From: JBIKLM01 sp044375105 | GTDB lineage: Bacteria > Planctomycetota > UBA1135 > GCA-002686595 | Direction: 5' to 3' | DNA: 29,928 nucleotides | NCBI GenBank assembly: GCA_044375105.1 | Contig: JBILNK010000033.1 | Span: 1 to 29,928, forward strand | Notes under the pieces: generated by a model | Database searches by the model: none | What the model was told of the DNA's origin: nothing | The model's input: the letters and a program-made list of their open reading frames with translations, nothing else | Made by a program: the position numbers and the translations under genes | In this document: piece by piece, positions 12,627 through 20,757 of the stretch | Layout of the letters: every line of letters starts with the position of its first letter | Position numbering within the stretch: the first letter of the stretch is position 1

Positions 12627-13268
12627 TCACTCGCCGAGCAGCAGCTCGAGCGGCGGCAGGCTCAGCCGCTGACCCACATCGATGCTGCTCGCATCGGGCA
12701 GACGGTTGAAGCGCGCCAGGGCTTCCACCAGGGCGCGCTCGCGGCGGCCATAGCGGGCGGCGGCGATCGAGGAGAGCGTCTCTCCCTTGCTGACCAGGTG
12801 CTCGCTGAAACCAGGCTGGCGCTCGAGGCCGGGGTCGATCTCGGGCAGGTTGCCCTGGGGATCGAACTCGAGCAGTTCCTTGGCCAACTCGCCGTCGATC
12901 GGGGGGCTGCGCTCCAGATCCGGACCGAGCTCGCCGGCCAAGGGGCCCTCGATCGGCAGTCCTTCCTCGGTGTACCCGAGCCCGTCTTGCAGGGCCTCCT
13001 CGAGGGCCCCCTCGGACGCGCCCGGGTCGACAGGGGGGTGCTCCACGACCGGCGGCAGGGCCGGCGATCCGATCAACACGCGTCCCCAGCCTTCCCCCGG
13101 GGGCAGGGGGGCCGGGCCCTGCGGGGCCACCGGGGCCTCGCTGGCCTCGGGGCCCGAGCGGCCCGCGAGCCGCTCGAGCCAGCCGTCGAACAGCCCCGGT
13201 CGGATCAGCGCAGCACCCAACAGGCCGCCGGCGGCGAAGACCACCAGGCCGAAGAGCAGGAAGCGCAT
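12627..13268 (-). CDS. Membrane-anchored LysM-domain protein
   Basis: A 213-residue protein probably anchored in the inner membrane with its C-terminus outside. Residues 1-22 (MRFLLFGLVVFAAGGLLGAA) form a signal anchor. Residues 35-155 are Pro/Glu/Gly-rich and disordered in character. Residues 157-207 are a LysM domain (VSKGETLSSIAAARYG, then VGQRLSLPP), a fold that binds N-acetylglucosamine polymers such as peptidoglycan. The ATG is at 13266-13268, 16 bases after the secDF stop codon on the same strand, so the two are probably co-transcribed. A role in tying the export machinery or membrane to the cell wall is only a guess. Confidence 0.85.
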   Translation of the reverse strand: MRFLLFGLVVFAAGGLLGAALIRPGLFDGWLERLAGRSGPEASEAPVAPQGPAPLPPGEGWGRVLIGSPALPPVVEHPPVDPGASEGALEEALQDGLGYTEEGLPIEGPLAGELGPDLERSPPIDGELAKELLEFDPQGNLPEIDPGLERQPGFSEHLVSKGETLSSIAAARYGRRERALVEALARFNRLPDASSIDVGQRLSLPPLELLLGE

Positions 13269-13284
13269 GACCGGAGCCCCCGCC

Positions 13285-16200
13285 TCAGGGCGCGGGAGTT
13301 CCTTCCGCAGCCGGCTTGTGCTGCAGGCTGCGCTCCCGGGCGGCTTGGGCCTCACGGCGCTTGGCGATCAGGGCCTCGAACCACTCCAGCAGCGGGCTGG
13401 CGATGTAGATCGAGGAGTAGGTGCCGATGCCCACGCCGACCAGGATCGCGAAGGAGAAGGTTTCGAGAGCGTTGCCCGTGCCGGCGTTCAGCACGAACAA
13501 GATCAGGGTGGTCAGCAGGGTCGTGCCCGAGGTCAGGATCGTGCGCGAGAGGGTCTGGTTGATCGAGAGGTTGAGCAGCTCGGTCAGCGGGCGGCCGAAG
13601 CGGGCCCGGTTCTCGCGCACCCGGTCGAAGACCACGATCGTGTCGTTGATCGAGTAACCGACGATGGTCAGCAGCGCCGCGACCATCGGCAAGTTGATCT
13701 CGATGTTGAGGATGCCGAGCCGGTCCACGATGCCGATCGCCCCTAGGGTGAACAGCACGTCGTGTATCAGGGCCACCACCGCAGCGAAGCCGTAGGAGTA
13801 CTCCGCGAACCGCGCGCGGATGTAGAGCACCACAGCGAACAGGCTGACGATCATGGCCAGGATGGCCTTGTCGCGCATCTCGCCCACCACCTGGGCCCCC
13901 ACGGTGCTCGAGTTGGGGATCGGGCTCGAGAGCTTGTAGGCCTTGCCCGCCGTGTCGCGGCCGGAGCCGAACAAGCTCTGCAGGCGGCCCTGGACCGAGA
14001 CCCAATCCGTGGTGTCGATTCCGACCACGTCGTAGGCCCCGCGGCGCTGGGCGTCGGCGCTGACCGAGGCTTCGGCGAAGCCGTCGGCCACCAAGCGCGA
14101 TTGCACATCGGCGGCCGGGTGGTCCGCTTCGAAATACAGCCGGACCGAGCCAGCCGTGCCTTCCGACCCGACCAGGTCGATCGGGCCCTTCTGGAGCAGA
14201 TCGGCCAGCTCCCGACCGACCTGGTCCTTGAACACGCCGCCCACGTCGCCCTCCGCTTGGGTGGCGTCATCCAGCTTGAAGGTCAGTCGGAAGTCCGTGT
14301 ACAGGCCATCTCCGGCGGCGCTCGACAGGATCGGCTTGACCTCGGCCTTGGCCAGGTCGCCCTCCAGCTGGGCGACCCGCTGGCGCAGGGTGTTGGTGTC
14401 GATCGCCTGCTCGGTGCGCAGCTGCAGGTCCGCGCCACCGAGGAAGTCGATGCCCATCAGGGTCTTGCGCGGCACGGTGGCCAGGATCGCCAGACCGATC
14501 GCGATCGTGCCGATCGAAAAGGCATAGGCCAGCTTGCGCTTGCCCATCCAGTCGTAGTTCGCGGTCACCATCAAGCGGCCCATGGTGAAGTCCTGGGCGC
14601 GCCGTTCGAGGCTCAGGACCACCATGGCGCGGGTCACCACCAGGGCCGCGAACATGGAGGTCAGGATGCCGATGCACAGGGTCACGGCGAAGCCCTTGAC
14701 GGGACCCGAGCCGACCGTGAACAGGATCAGGCCGGTGATCAGCGTGGTCAGGTTGGCGTCCACGATGGTGGAGAGCGCCTTTTCAAAACCCGCCTTGCTG
14801 GCCTGCTTGAGGTTGCGGCCTTCGTCGCGCTCCTCGCGGATGCGGTCGAAGATCAGGATGTTGCCGTCGACCGCCATGCCGATCGTCAGGATCAAGCCCG
14901 CGATCCCCGGCAGCGTCAAGGTGGCATCCATCAGGGCCAGACCGCCCATCAGCAGGAACAGGTTGATCACCAGGCTGATCGAAGCGAACACCCCCAGGCG
15001 CCGGTAGTAGGCCAGCATGAAGCCCACGATGGCCAGGAACGACACCAGGCCGCTGATCCAGGCGCGCTGGACGTTTTCGCCGCCCAGGGACGGGCCGACC
15101 CGCTCTTCGTATTCGAGCACGGGCTTGAGCCGCAGCGAGCCCGCGCGCAGCACCTTGACCAGGTCGGTCACCTCGCGGCTCGAGAACTGGCCGGTGATGA
15201 TGCCGCGGTCGTAGATCGGGTCGTTGAGGTTCGGGGCGGATTGGATCTCCTCGTTGAGGACGATCGCCATCTGGTCGCCGCGGAACTCGCTGGTGAAGGC
15301 CTGGAAGGCCGGGGCGTGCTCGGCGCGCACCTCGAAGCCGACCGCATTGCGGCCGTATTCGTCATTGGTCGGGAAGGTGCTGGCCAGCCGCGCGCCGGTG
15401 ATGTTCCAGTCCCGATCGCCGTAGCGCGGATGCAGGCTGGGGATCAGCAGGGGCTGGGCGCGCTGGGCCAGGGTGCGCTCGTCGCTGATCGAGCCGGTGT
15501 TCGGGTCGCGATAGCGCCGCTCGGGGGCCCAGCGGATGCCGCGCGCCGGACCGCCCGCCTCCGGGGCCAGGGCGTTGAATTCGGCCAGGTTGGAGGCGCC
15601 CTTGTTCTGCTCGAACCAGGCGTCGAGCTTGGCCTTTTCGGCCTGGAAGCTCGTGCCCAGGTCCTGCATCAGGCTTTCGCTGCTGTCGCCCCCGGCGAGC
15701 ACGATCTCGAACGAGAGCTTGCCCAGGTTCTCGATGCGGTTCTGGATCGCGTTGGTGCTGACCAGTTCGACCTGGGCCCCGCTCGAGTGGGTGGCCCGCT
15801 GGGTGCCCTTGGCGCCGCGCTCCTTGATCACCAGATTGATGCCGGTGAAGGCGCTGTAGGAGATCAACTCGTCGCCGATGCGCACCGTGCCGCCGTCGGC
15901 GGGGAAGTCCATCTGCCCGCTCTGTGCCAGCGCCAGCGGTTCCCCCGGGCCCGCGGTGTCGGGGACATCGCCGGTCAGGGTCGACGCGGCGCGCTTGCCC
16001 TCCAGCTCGTCGAGGCCGGGCAGCTCGACCGCCATGCGTTCCTGACCCTCGAGGCGCAGCACCGGTTCCAGGGTGCCGTCGGGGTCGATGCGGCTGCGGA
16101 TGATCGAGACCGTGTCCAGCACCACGCTGGCGGCATCCTCCCCGGGGCCCAGCTGGCTCTCGTCGGGGGACAGCCGGAAGACGTAGCGCGTGCCCCCCTG

Positions 16201-16344
16201 CAGGTCGAGGCCCAGGCGGAAGGGCGGCCTCGAGGTGAGCAGGGGCTTGACCAGCAGCAGGATGGCCGCCGCGGCGATCAACAGGGCGGTCAGCGTCAGC
16301 TGCTTCTTGACCGGGTCGGTCTGCTGGGTCTTGGGATCGACCAT
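13285..16344 (-). CDS. secDF: SecDF, fused SecD-SecF protein-export subunits
   Basis: Uses the proton gradient to help pull proteins through SecYEG. It is 1019 residues in one chain, where many bacteria have two genes. The SecD half (1 to about 590) has TM1 at 17-36, LGLDLQGG at 44-51, a large periplasmic region, then TM2-6 with GMAVDGNILIFDRIREE near 487. The SecF half (about 600-1019) has its own first TM after MGKRKLAYAF, GIDFLGGADLQ near 632, and VGYSINDTIVVFDRVREN near 897. Both halves keep the conserved Asp/Asn residues of these TM4 motifs. Fused SecDF occurs in Planctomycetota and in Bacillus. The ATG at 16342-16344 lacks a Shine-Dalgarno. No yajC is seen next to it. rplS lies 206 bases upstream on the same strand. 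Confidence 0.97.
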   Translation of the reverse strand: MVDPKTQQTDPVKKQLTLTALLIAAAAILLLVKPLLTSRPPFRLGLDLQGGTRYVFRLSPDESQLGPGEDAASVVLDTVSIIRSRIDPDGTLEPVLRLEGQERMAVELPGLDELEGKRAASTLTGDVPDTAGPGEPLALAQSGQMDFPADGGTVRIGDELISYSAFTGINLVIKERGAKGTQRATHSSGAQVELVSTNAIQNRIENLGKLSFEIVLAGGDSSESLMQDLGTSFQAEKAKLDAWFEQNKGASNLAEFNALAPEAGGPARGIRWAPERRYRDPNTGSISDERTLAQRAQPLLIPSLHPRYGDRDWNITGARLASTFPTNDEYGRNAVGFEVRAEHAPAFQAFTSEFRGDQMAIVLNEEIQSAPNLNDPIYDRGIITGQFSSREVTDLVKVLRAGSLRLKPVLEYEERVGPSLGGENVQRAWISGLVSFLAIVGFMLAYYRRLGVFASISLVINLFLLMGGLALMDATLTLPGIAGLILTIGMAVDGNILIFDRIREERDEGRNLKQASKAGFEKALSTIVDANLTTLITGLILFTVGSGPVKGFAVTLCIGILTSMFAALVVTRAMVVLSLERRAQDFTMGRLMVTANYDWMGKRKLAYAFSIGTIAIGLAILATVPRKTLMGIDFLGGADLQLRTEQAIDTNTLRQRVAQLEGDLAKAEVKPILSSAAGDGLYTDFRLTFKLDDATQAEGDVGGVFKDQVGRELADLLQKGPIDLVGSEGTAGSVRLYFEADHPAADVQSRLVADGFAEASVSADAQRRGAYDVVGIDTTDWVSVQGRLQSLFGSGRDTAGKAYKLSSPIPNSSTVGAQVVGEMRDKAILAMIVSLFAVVLYIRARFAEYSYGFAAVVALIHDVLFTLGAIGIVDRLGILNIEINLPMVAALLTIVGYSINDTIVVFDRVRENRARFGRPLTELLNLSINQTLSRTILTSGTTLLTTLILFVLNAGTGNALETFSFAILVGVGIGTYSSIYIASPLLEWFEALIAKRREAQAARERSLQHKPAAEGTPAP

Positions 16345-16550
16345 GGGGAGGACAGCGCGCGGGGCTGGGCGGGGCGTTGGGCCCGGAAGCGGGCGGGGCG
16401 AGCGAGGCTCGCGGGGGGGGGCTCGTCGGACGGCGAGCGCGGCGGATGGCGACGGGCCAGGCGACCGCTGGAGGCGGCCGCCCTCAAGCCAGCGCCCCCG
16501 GACATGGGCCGGGGGCGGCGAGGAAGCGCGGAGCGGGCGGGGGCCCGGGA

Positions 16551-16982
16551 TCAGGCCTGGGTTTCGCCGGTCTCCGGCTCGCCCTCGCCCATGGCGGCGC
16601 GCTGCTCGGCGTCGCGTTCCTTCTCGCGGCGAGCCTTCTCGCCCAGGAGCTCGGTCACGCGGGTCGACTTGCCCACCCGGTCGCGCAGGTAGTAGAGCTT
16701 GGCCCGGCGCACGTTGCCGCGGCGGCTGACCGTCACGTCCTTGACGCGCGGGCTGTGCAGCGGGAAGGTCCGCTCGACGCCCTCGCCCTGCACGATCCGG
16801 CGCACGGTGATGCTCTTGGCCACCCCGCGGCCGCGGATGGCGATCACGGTGCCGATGAAGAGCTGCACGCGCTCCTTGTCGCCTTCCTTGATCAGGTAGT
16901 GGACCTGGACGGAGTCGCCGATGCGCACCGGAGGCAGGTGCGGCTTGCCGAGCTCTTGGGAGAGGGTCTGGATCAGGTTCAT
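16551..16982 (-). CDS. rplS: Ribosomal protein bL19
   Basis: Large-subunit protein at the 30S-50S interface. It is 143 residues, slightly longer than the usual 115-125 because of a charged C-terminal tail (ARREKERDAEQRAAMGEGEP). The family core is clear: RIGDSVQVHYLIKEGDKERVQLF, then GTVIAIRGRG, FPLHSPRVKDV and VRRAKLYYLRDRVGK. The ATG at 16980-16982 starts MNLIQTLSQE as expected. It follows trmD on the same strand, the common gene order, but with a 322-base gap holding a tandem repeat. secDF follows. Confidence 0.96.
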   Translation of the reverse strand: MNLIQTLSQELGKPHLPPVRIGDSVQVHYLIKEGDKERVQLFIGTVIAIRGRGVAKSITVRRIVQGEGVERTFPLHSPRVKDVTVSRRGNVRRAKLYYLRDRVGKSTRVTELLGEKARREKERDAEQRAAMGEGEPETGETQA

Positions 16983-17304
16983 GGTGGGGGCGCGCCGGTT
17001 GGGCGGGCCGTTGGCCAGAGGCTCCGGGAGCCGCGGAGCGCGGCTGTGGGGGCTTGGGAGCGCCGAGGGGCGAGGGGAGCGAGGCGGGAGCCTCGAAGTC
17101 CGCCGCGGGCCGGGGGGCTCGCGGCGGTGGATGCAGGGGGCAGCCTGGCAGGGGCAGCCTGGCAGGGGCAGCCTGGCAGGGGCAGCCTGGCAGGGGCAGC
17201 CTGGCAGGGGCAGCCTGGCAGGGGCAGTGGTGGATCGATTCCTGGGGCCGGCGGATGCGGCCGGGGGCGAGGGCGCAGCGAGGTGCGCAGGTCGGCGCCC
17301 GGCT
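16983..17304. other. trmD-rplS gap
   Basis: A 322-base spacer between two genes that usually lie close together. Apart from the tandem repeat at 17141-17227 it holds no recognisable gene. The open frame through it on the minus strand is an extension of rplS upstream of its start and is low-complexity. Confidence 0.6.
17141..17227. repeat. Tandem repeat, six perfect copies of a 14-bp unit
   Basis: The unit CAGCCTGGCAGGGG is repeated head to tail at 17141, 17155, 17169, 17183, 17197 and 17211 with no mismatch, followed by CAG. A partial GCAGGGGG copy precedes it. Each unit contains the near-palindrome CCTGGCAGG. The length is not a multiple of 3 and it lies upstream of the rplS start, so it is in the transcript but probably untranslated. 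Confidence 0.95.
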
Positions 17305-18006
17305 TCAGCCGTCCCGGGCGCCGTCCCGAGGTCGATCGATCTGGGCTTGCCGCGCGGCCGTGCGCCGGTCCATCTCGCGGGAGCGCCAGCGCGCGATCGC
17401 GCCGTGGTCGCCGCTGAGCAATTCGGCCGGCACCTCGCGTCCACGCCAGCGGCGCGGGCGGGTGAAGTGGGGGGTGTCCAGGCGGCCGTCTTCGCCGAAG
17501 GATTCCTCCAGCGCCGAGCGCTCGTGGCCGAGCACCCCGGGCAGCAGCCGCACCACTGCCTCGGCGACCACCAGGGCGGGCAGCTCGCCGCCCGCCAACA
17601 CGTAGTCGCCGATCGAGATTTCAAGGAAGCCGAGCTCGTCGACCAAGCGCTGGTCGACGCCCTCGTAGCGTCCGCAGAGCAGCAGCAGCCGGTCCTCGCG
17701 GACCAACTCGCGCGCCGTGGCCTGCACGAAGGGCCGGCCCGAGGGAGCGAGCAGGAGCCGTCGGCAGGGGCCCGCCCGGGCTTCCCACCATTCGACGGCG
17801 TCGAAGATGGGCTCGGGCTTGAGGACCATGCCCGGGCCGCCGCCGAAGGGTCGGTCGTCGACCGTGCGGTGGCGGTCCCTGGCGAAGTCCCGGAAGTCGA
17901 TCAGCTCGATGCGGGCGCGCCCCTTGGCCCTGGCGATTCCGAGGATGCTGGTGGCCAGATAGGGCTCCAGCGCCTCGGGAAAGAGGGTCAGAATGGCGAT
18001 GTGCAC
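17305..18006 (-). CDS. trmD: tRNA (guanine37-N1)-methyltransferase
   Basis: Methylates N1 of G37 beside the anticodon, using S-adenosylmethionine, which prevents +1 frameshifting. It is 233 residues, the normal length. MHIAILTLFPEAL starts the SPOUT domain. The GGGPGMVLKPEP loop at 55-66 and the trefoil-knot region 108-140 (LLLCGRYEGVDQR, EISIGDYVLAGGE) bind the cofactor. LDTPHFTRP at 176-184 carries the catalytic Asp177. The C-terminal helical domain recognises tRNA. It is the first gene of a leftward run with rplS and is divergent from ribE. rimM and rpsP, its usual upstream neighbours, are absent. Confidence 0.97.
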   Translation of the reverse strand: MHIAILTLFPEALEPYLATSILGIARAKGRARIELIDFRDFARDRHRTVDDRPFGGGPGMVLKPEPIFDAVEWWEARAGPCRRLLLAPSGRPFVQATARELVREDRLLLLCGRYEGVDQRLVDELGFLEISIGDYVLAGGELPALVVAEAVVRLLPGVLGHERSALEESFGEDGRLDTPHFTRPRRWRGREVPAELLSGDHGAIARWRSREMDRRTAARQAQIDRPRDGARDG

Positions 18007-18341
18007 GGCCGGTCGAAGCCAGGCGGAGGGCCAAGCAGGGTAGGCACCGCCCGGGGGCGGGTCAAGCCTGCCCTGGCCCCCTGGGGAGTCAGATTGGCAG
18101 GTCTGGGCCTGGCCCGAGCGACGCGGGGCGCCGGAAGCGAGCGGGCGGCCGGTTTCTGGTCGGCCCCCCGAGCTCTGGCCCCTGGGTCCGCTCAGGGCCG
18201 CGCTGAGGTCCCCGGGTCCGGAGCCCCCGCCCGGGGCTCCAGCTCCCGGGCGCTCCGCACGGTCCTCCGGCGCCTCCCCGAAGGCCCCCCGCGCCCCTCC
18301 GGCGCCGAGTTGCCCCCCTAGGCCGCTAGCCTGGCGGCCCT
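18007..18341. other. Divergent trmD/ribE promoter region
   Basis: A 335-base spacer that must hold promoters for both genes. No clear -10/-35 was identified in this GC-rich DNA, and no FMN riboswitch consensus is present before ribE. A strong hairpin is listed separately. Confidence 0.5.
18220..18240. other. Perfect 8-bp hairpin upstream of ribE
   Basis: GGAGCCCC (18220-18227) and GGGGCTCC (18233-18240) with a 5-nt loop, about 100 bases before the ribE start. Function unknown. It could be a leader structure or a chance fold in GC-rich DNA. Confidence 0.45.
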
Positions 18342-18956
18342 ATGTTCACCGGCCTGGTCGAAGCCTGCGTCCCGATCCGCCGCCTGGAGCTCTCCGGCGG
18401 CGGCGCCCGCCTGGTGCTGCCCGAGCCCCCGGGCTTCGGCGCGGGCCACGGCGACAGCATCGCCGTCTCCGGCTGCTGCCTGACCGTGGCGGGCTTCGAG
18501 CAGCGGCCCGAGGGCCGCGACCTGCTGTTCGAGCTCTCCGCGGAGACCCTGGCCCGCACGGCCTTCGCGGGCCTCTCCCCGGGCACCCAGGTCAACCTCG
18601 AGCGCGCCATGCAGCTCGGCGACCGCCTCGGCGGCCACCTGGTCAGCGGCCACGTCGACGGGGTCGGCCGCGTGCTCTCGATCCAAGGGGACCGCCAGCG
18701 CGGCTGGGACTACGCCTTCGAGCTGCCCCCGGCCCTGTCCCGTTATCTGATCGACAAGGGCAGCGTGACCCTCGACGGCATCAGCCTGACCGTGGTCGCG
18801 CCCCAGGGCCCGCGCTTCCAGGTCGCCGTGATCCCGGTCACCTTCGAGGCCACCAACCTCTCCAGCAAGCGCCCCGGCGACCCGGTGCACGTGGAAGCCG
18901 ACCTGGTCGGCAAGTGGATCGAACGCCTGATGCCCCCCCCGCTCGCCGCACCCTGA
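18342..18956 (+). CDS. ribE: Riboflavin synthase, alpha chain
   Basis: Converts two molecules of 6,7-dimethyl-8-ribityllumazine into riboflavin and a pyrimidine, the last step of vitamin B2 synthesis. It is 204 residues, the normal length. It shows the two-fold lumazine-binding repeat: MFTGLVE with GDSIAVSGCCLTV, and GHLVSGHVDG with DKGSVTLDGISLTV. The catalytic-region N-terminal Phe2 and the HLVSGHVD His residues are present. The ATG is at 18342. No other rib genes are adjacent, and no RFN riboswitch is seen. The same reading frame stays open after its TGA into the truncated propeller gene, but with no start codon. Confidence 0.97.
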   Translation: MFTGLVEACVPIRRLELSGGGARLVLPEPPGFGAGHGDSIAVSGCCLTVAGFEQRPEGRDLLFELSAETLARTAFAGLSPGTQVNLERAMQLGDRLGGHLVSGHVDGVGRVLSIQGDRQRGWDYAFELPPALSRYLIDKGSVTLDGISLTVVAPQGPRFQVAVIPVTFEATNLSSKRPGDPVHVEADLVGKWIERLMPPPLAAP

Positions 18957-19163
18957 CCCGGGCCCTTCGCCGGCCACAGGCCCTGCATCCGAGCGCCCGG
19001 CCTCGATCGCCCTGGGGCCTCCGCCGCGCCGGCGTCCCGCCGGGCAGGGAAAACCCTCGCGCCGACCGAAGACTCCACCGCGGAGCTCGGCGCAGAGGCG
19101 GGCCGCCCCCCATCAACCGCCGGGCCTGGGGGTCCAGCGCCGATTCGGCGTGGGATTTCGGGT

Positions 19164-20123
19164 GGGGCAGTCACCATCTCGCCGGGTTCCGGGCCCGAGC
19201 TGTACGCCGCCGGGTTCTTCAACTCGCCGGCCTTGGGCGTGGCGCGCCGGAACGGTCAGGCTTGGCTCGATCTCGACCAAGGCATCGGCGGGTTTCCGGG
19301 CGCGGAAGCGCGTGCCTTGCGGGTGTTCGACGATGGCAGCGGGCCCGCCCTGTTCGTCGGCGGACGCTTCGCCACTCTCGGCAGCGCCTCGTTGCCGGCC
19401 GCCAACATCGCGCGCTGGCGCAACGGAGCCTGGTCGACCTTGGCCGGTGGGCTCGATCAGTGGCTGATCGAAGACCTGGCCGTGCATGATTTCGGCGGCG
19501 GGCCCGAGTTGGTCGCCGCCGGATCCGTGAGCGCGGCGAGCGGCGGGAGCAACGCCCGCTTGGCGCGCTGGAGCGGCGGCCAATGGGCCATCCAGCCGGT
19601 CAGCGACCTGGGCTCGGTCCTCCATCTCCTCTCCCGGCCCGGCGACGGGCTCTACCTGGCCGGCAGCTTCGCGGGGGACAACCTGGGCGGCGAGAGCTTC
19701 CTGCGGCGCCTGGCCTGCGGGTCGTCGACGATCACCTCCTGGCCGGGCTGTTTCGGGCCCAAGCTGCTGCTCAGCACCACCGCGGTCGCGGCCACCCTGG
19801 GCGCACCCTTCCCGCTGACCGTCTCCGGCGCTCCCACGGGCGCCCCGCTGGTCTTGTTCTACGCCCAGTCGTTGTCCCTCGACGCGGCGGGCTGCGGCCT
19901 GCTGCTGCCCGGAGTCGGCGAGCTGCTGCTGGCCCTCGCGCCCTTCCCGGTCGAGTTCGGGCTGGCGATCGGCTCCGGCGGTTCGGCGCAGATCAGCCCG
20001 ACCCTGCCGAGCAACCCGCTGCTGATCGGCCAGAAGACCGCGGTCCAATCCGTGCTGATCGACCTCTCCGGCGGCGGATCGATCGAGTTGTCGAACGCGC
20101 TCGAAGTGACCTTCAGCCCCTGA
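19164..20123 (+). pseudogene. 5'-truncated beta-propeller surface protein (delta-60-like repeats)
   Basis: About 320 codons with four propeller-like repeats of the pattern (E/A)LY(A/V)(A/G)G-F...(A/L)RW-GG-W: ELYAAGFF, ALFVGGRF with IARWRNGAWSTL, ELVAAGSV with LARWSGGQW, and GLYLAGSF. A roughly 125-residue C-terminal beta-rich domain follows (LLLSTTAVAATLGAPFPLTV to the stop). Such proteins are normally secreted. Here no signal peptide exists, and the first usable start in frame is a TTG at 19233, after repeat sequence has already begun. The frame is open back to the ribE stop, but without ATG, GTG or TTG and with no repeat pattern before about 19164. It therefore looks like the 3' part of a larger gene. 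A TTG-started short protein is possible. Confidence 0.6.
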
Positions 20124-20407
20124 CCTCGCGGGCGAGCCAACGCCCCCGGGGACCGGGCTCGCGGGCTCTGCAGGCCGCCGCGAGCCGCGCGCTCGCGCTC
20201 CCGGGCCGAGCCAGGCCAAGGGAAACCTGCGGCCCGCAAGCGCTTCCCGCTCCCGCAGGCCCGCCACGCCGGCCCCCAACAGGGGTCGGCGGGTGTCATC
20301 GAGCGGGCCTGCGGCGCGGACCGACCTCGGTGCACCCCAGCTCGCCGGCATCCGGAGCGGCGACGTGCTCCGCCGCCCCGCTCCGCCGCCCCGCCCCGCA
20401 CGCGCCT
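20124..20407. other. Spacer after the propeller gene
   Basis: GC-rich DNA with short inverted stretches such as CTCGCGGGCGAG near 20124-20135. No gene is recognised. Confidence 0.5.
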
Positions 20408-20500
20408 TCAACGCAGGGCGCGCGCAACGCGGATGCCGGTGGAGCGGCTTTCGTTGGTGGGGCTGATGTGGTAGCCCTCGGAGCCCCGCTGCAGGGACGG
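20408..20500 (-). pseudogene. Relic 3' end of an FGE-sulfatase-fold gene
   Basis: Read on the minus strand this encodes SEGYHISP followed by TNESRSTGIRVARALR and a stop codon at 20408-20410. That is the C-terminal end of an FGE-sulfatase domain. The intact gene 1.2 kb to the right ends SERYRTSP, TNESRSTGIRPGRPVR. No start codon or preceding domain sequence is found, and similarity stops near 20497, so it is a displaced or duplicated gene end. Confidence 0.75.
20429..20496. repeat. Direct repeat, left copy
   Basis: Bases 20429-20465 are identical over 37 bp to 21669-21705. Extending to 20496 gives 62 of 68 identical positions. Both copies are in the same orientation and exactly 1240 bp apart. 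They bracket a low-GC segment. Confidence 0.92.
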
Positions 20501-20757
20501 GACGCATTTCCCTTGCAATGGTCCTTGACTGATTCGATGCCGGAGGCGACCTTCGCTTCGGAGTCAGACCTCGTCCCCTGGGATTTTCGTTGCTCCGCGA
20601 GGAACGCAGGGGGCCTTGGTGCACCGCGGAGCCCCAATAACCACTGCGCCGATCCGGACCCTCTCTTGCGGAAGGCTACGCTCTCTCTGTTTCTCGGATT
20701 CGTCTCAGAGTAAAGAGCTCCACTGGGGATCCCTGCGTTGAACGAGACCACAAGGCC
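20501..20757. other. Left part of the low-GC segment
   Basis: The base composition drops sharply right after the relic repeat. For example, 34 of 60 bases at 20701-20760 are G or C, against 46 of 60 at 22081-22140. No gene is seen. The upstream region of the following gene, including its promoter, should lie here, but no convincing -10/-35 was found. Confidence 0.55.

Noticed and set aside
11379..13562. 727-residue plus-strand frame across hflX and the LysM gene
   Set aside because: It is an out-of-frame shadow of hflX and the antisense of the LysM gene. Both real genes have clear family motifs.
13762..16692. 976-residue plus-strand frame opposite secDF
   Set aside because: It is antisense to secDF and rplS, with Gly/Gln/Asp-rich shadow composition and no motif.
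17141..17227. CRISPR array
   Set aside because: The 14-bp units abut with no spacers between them, and no cas gene is present. It is a simple tandem repeat.
18007..18341. FMN riboswitch before ribE
   Set aside because: The conserved RFN element wording is absent. Only a simple 8-bp hairpin is found.
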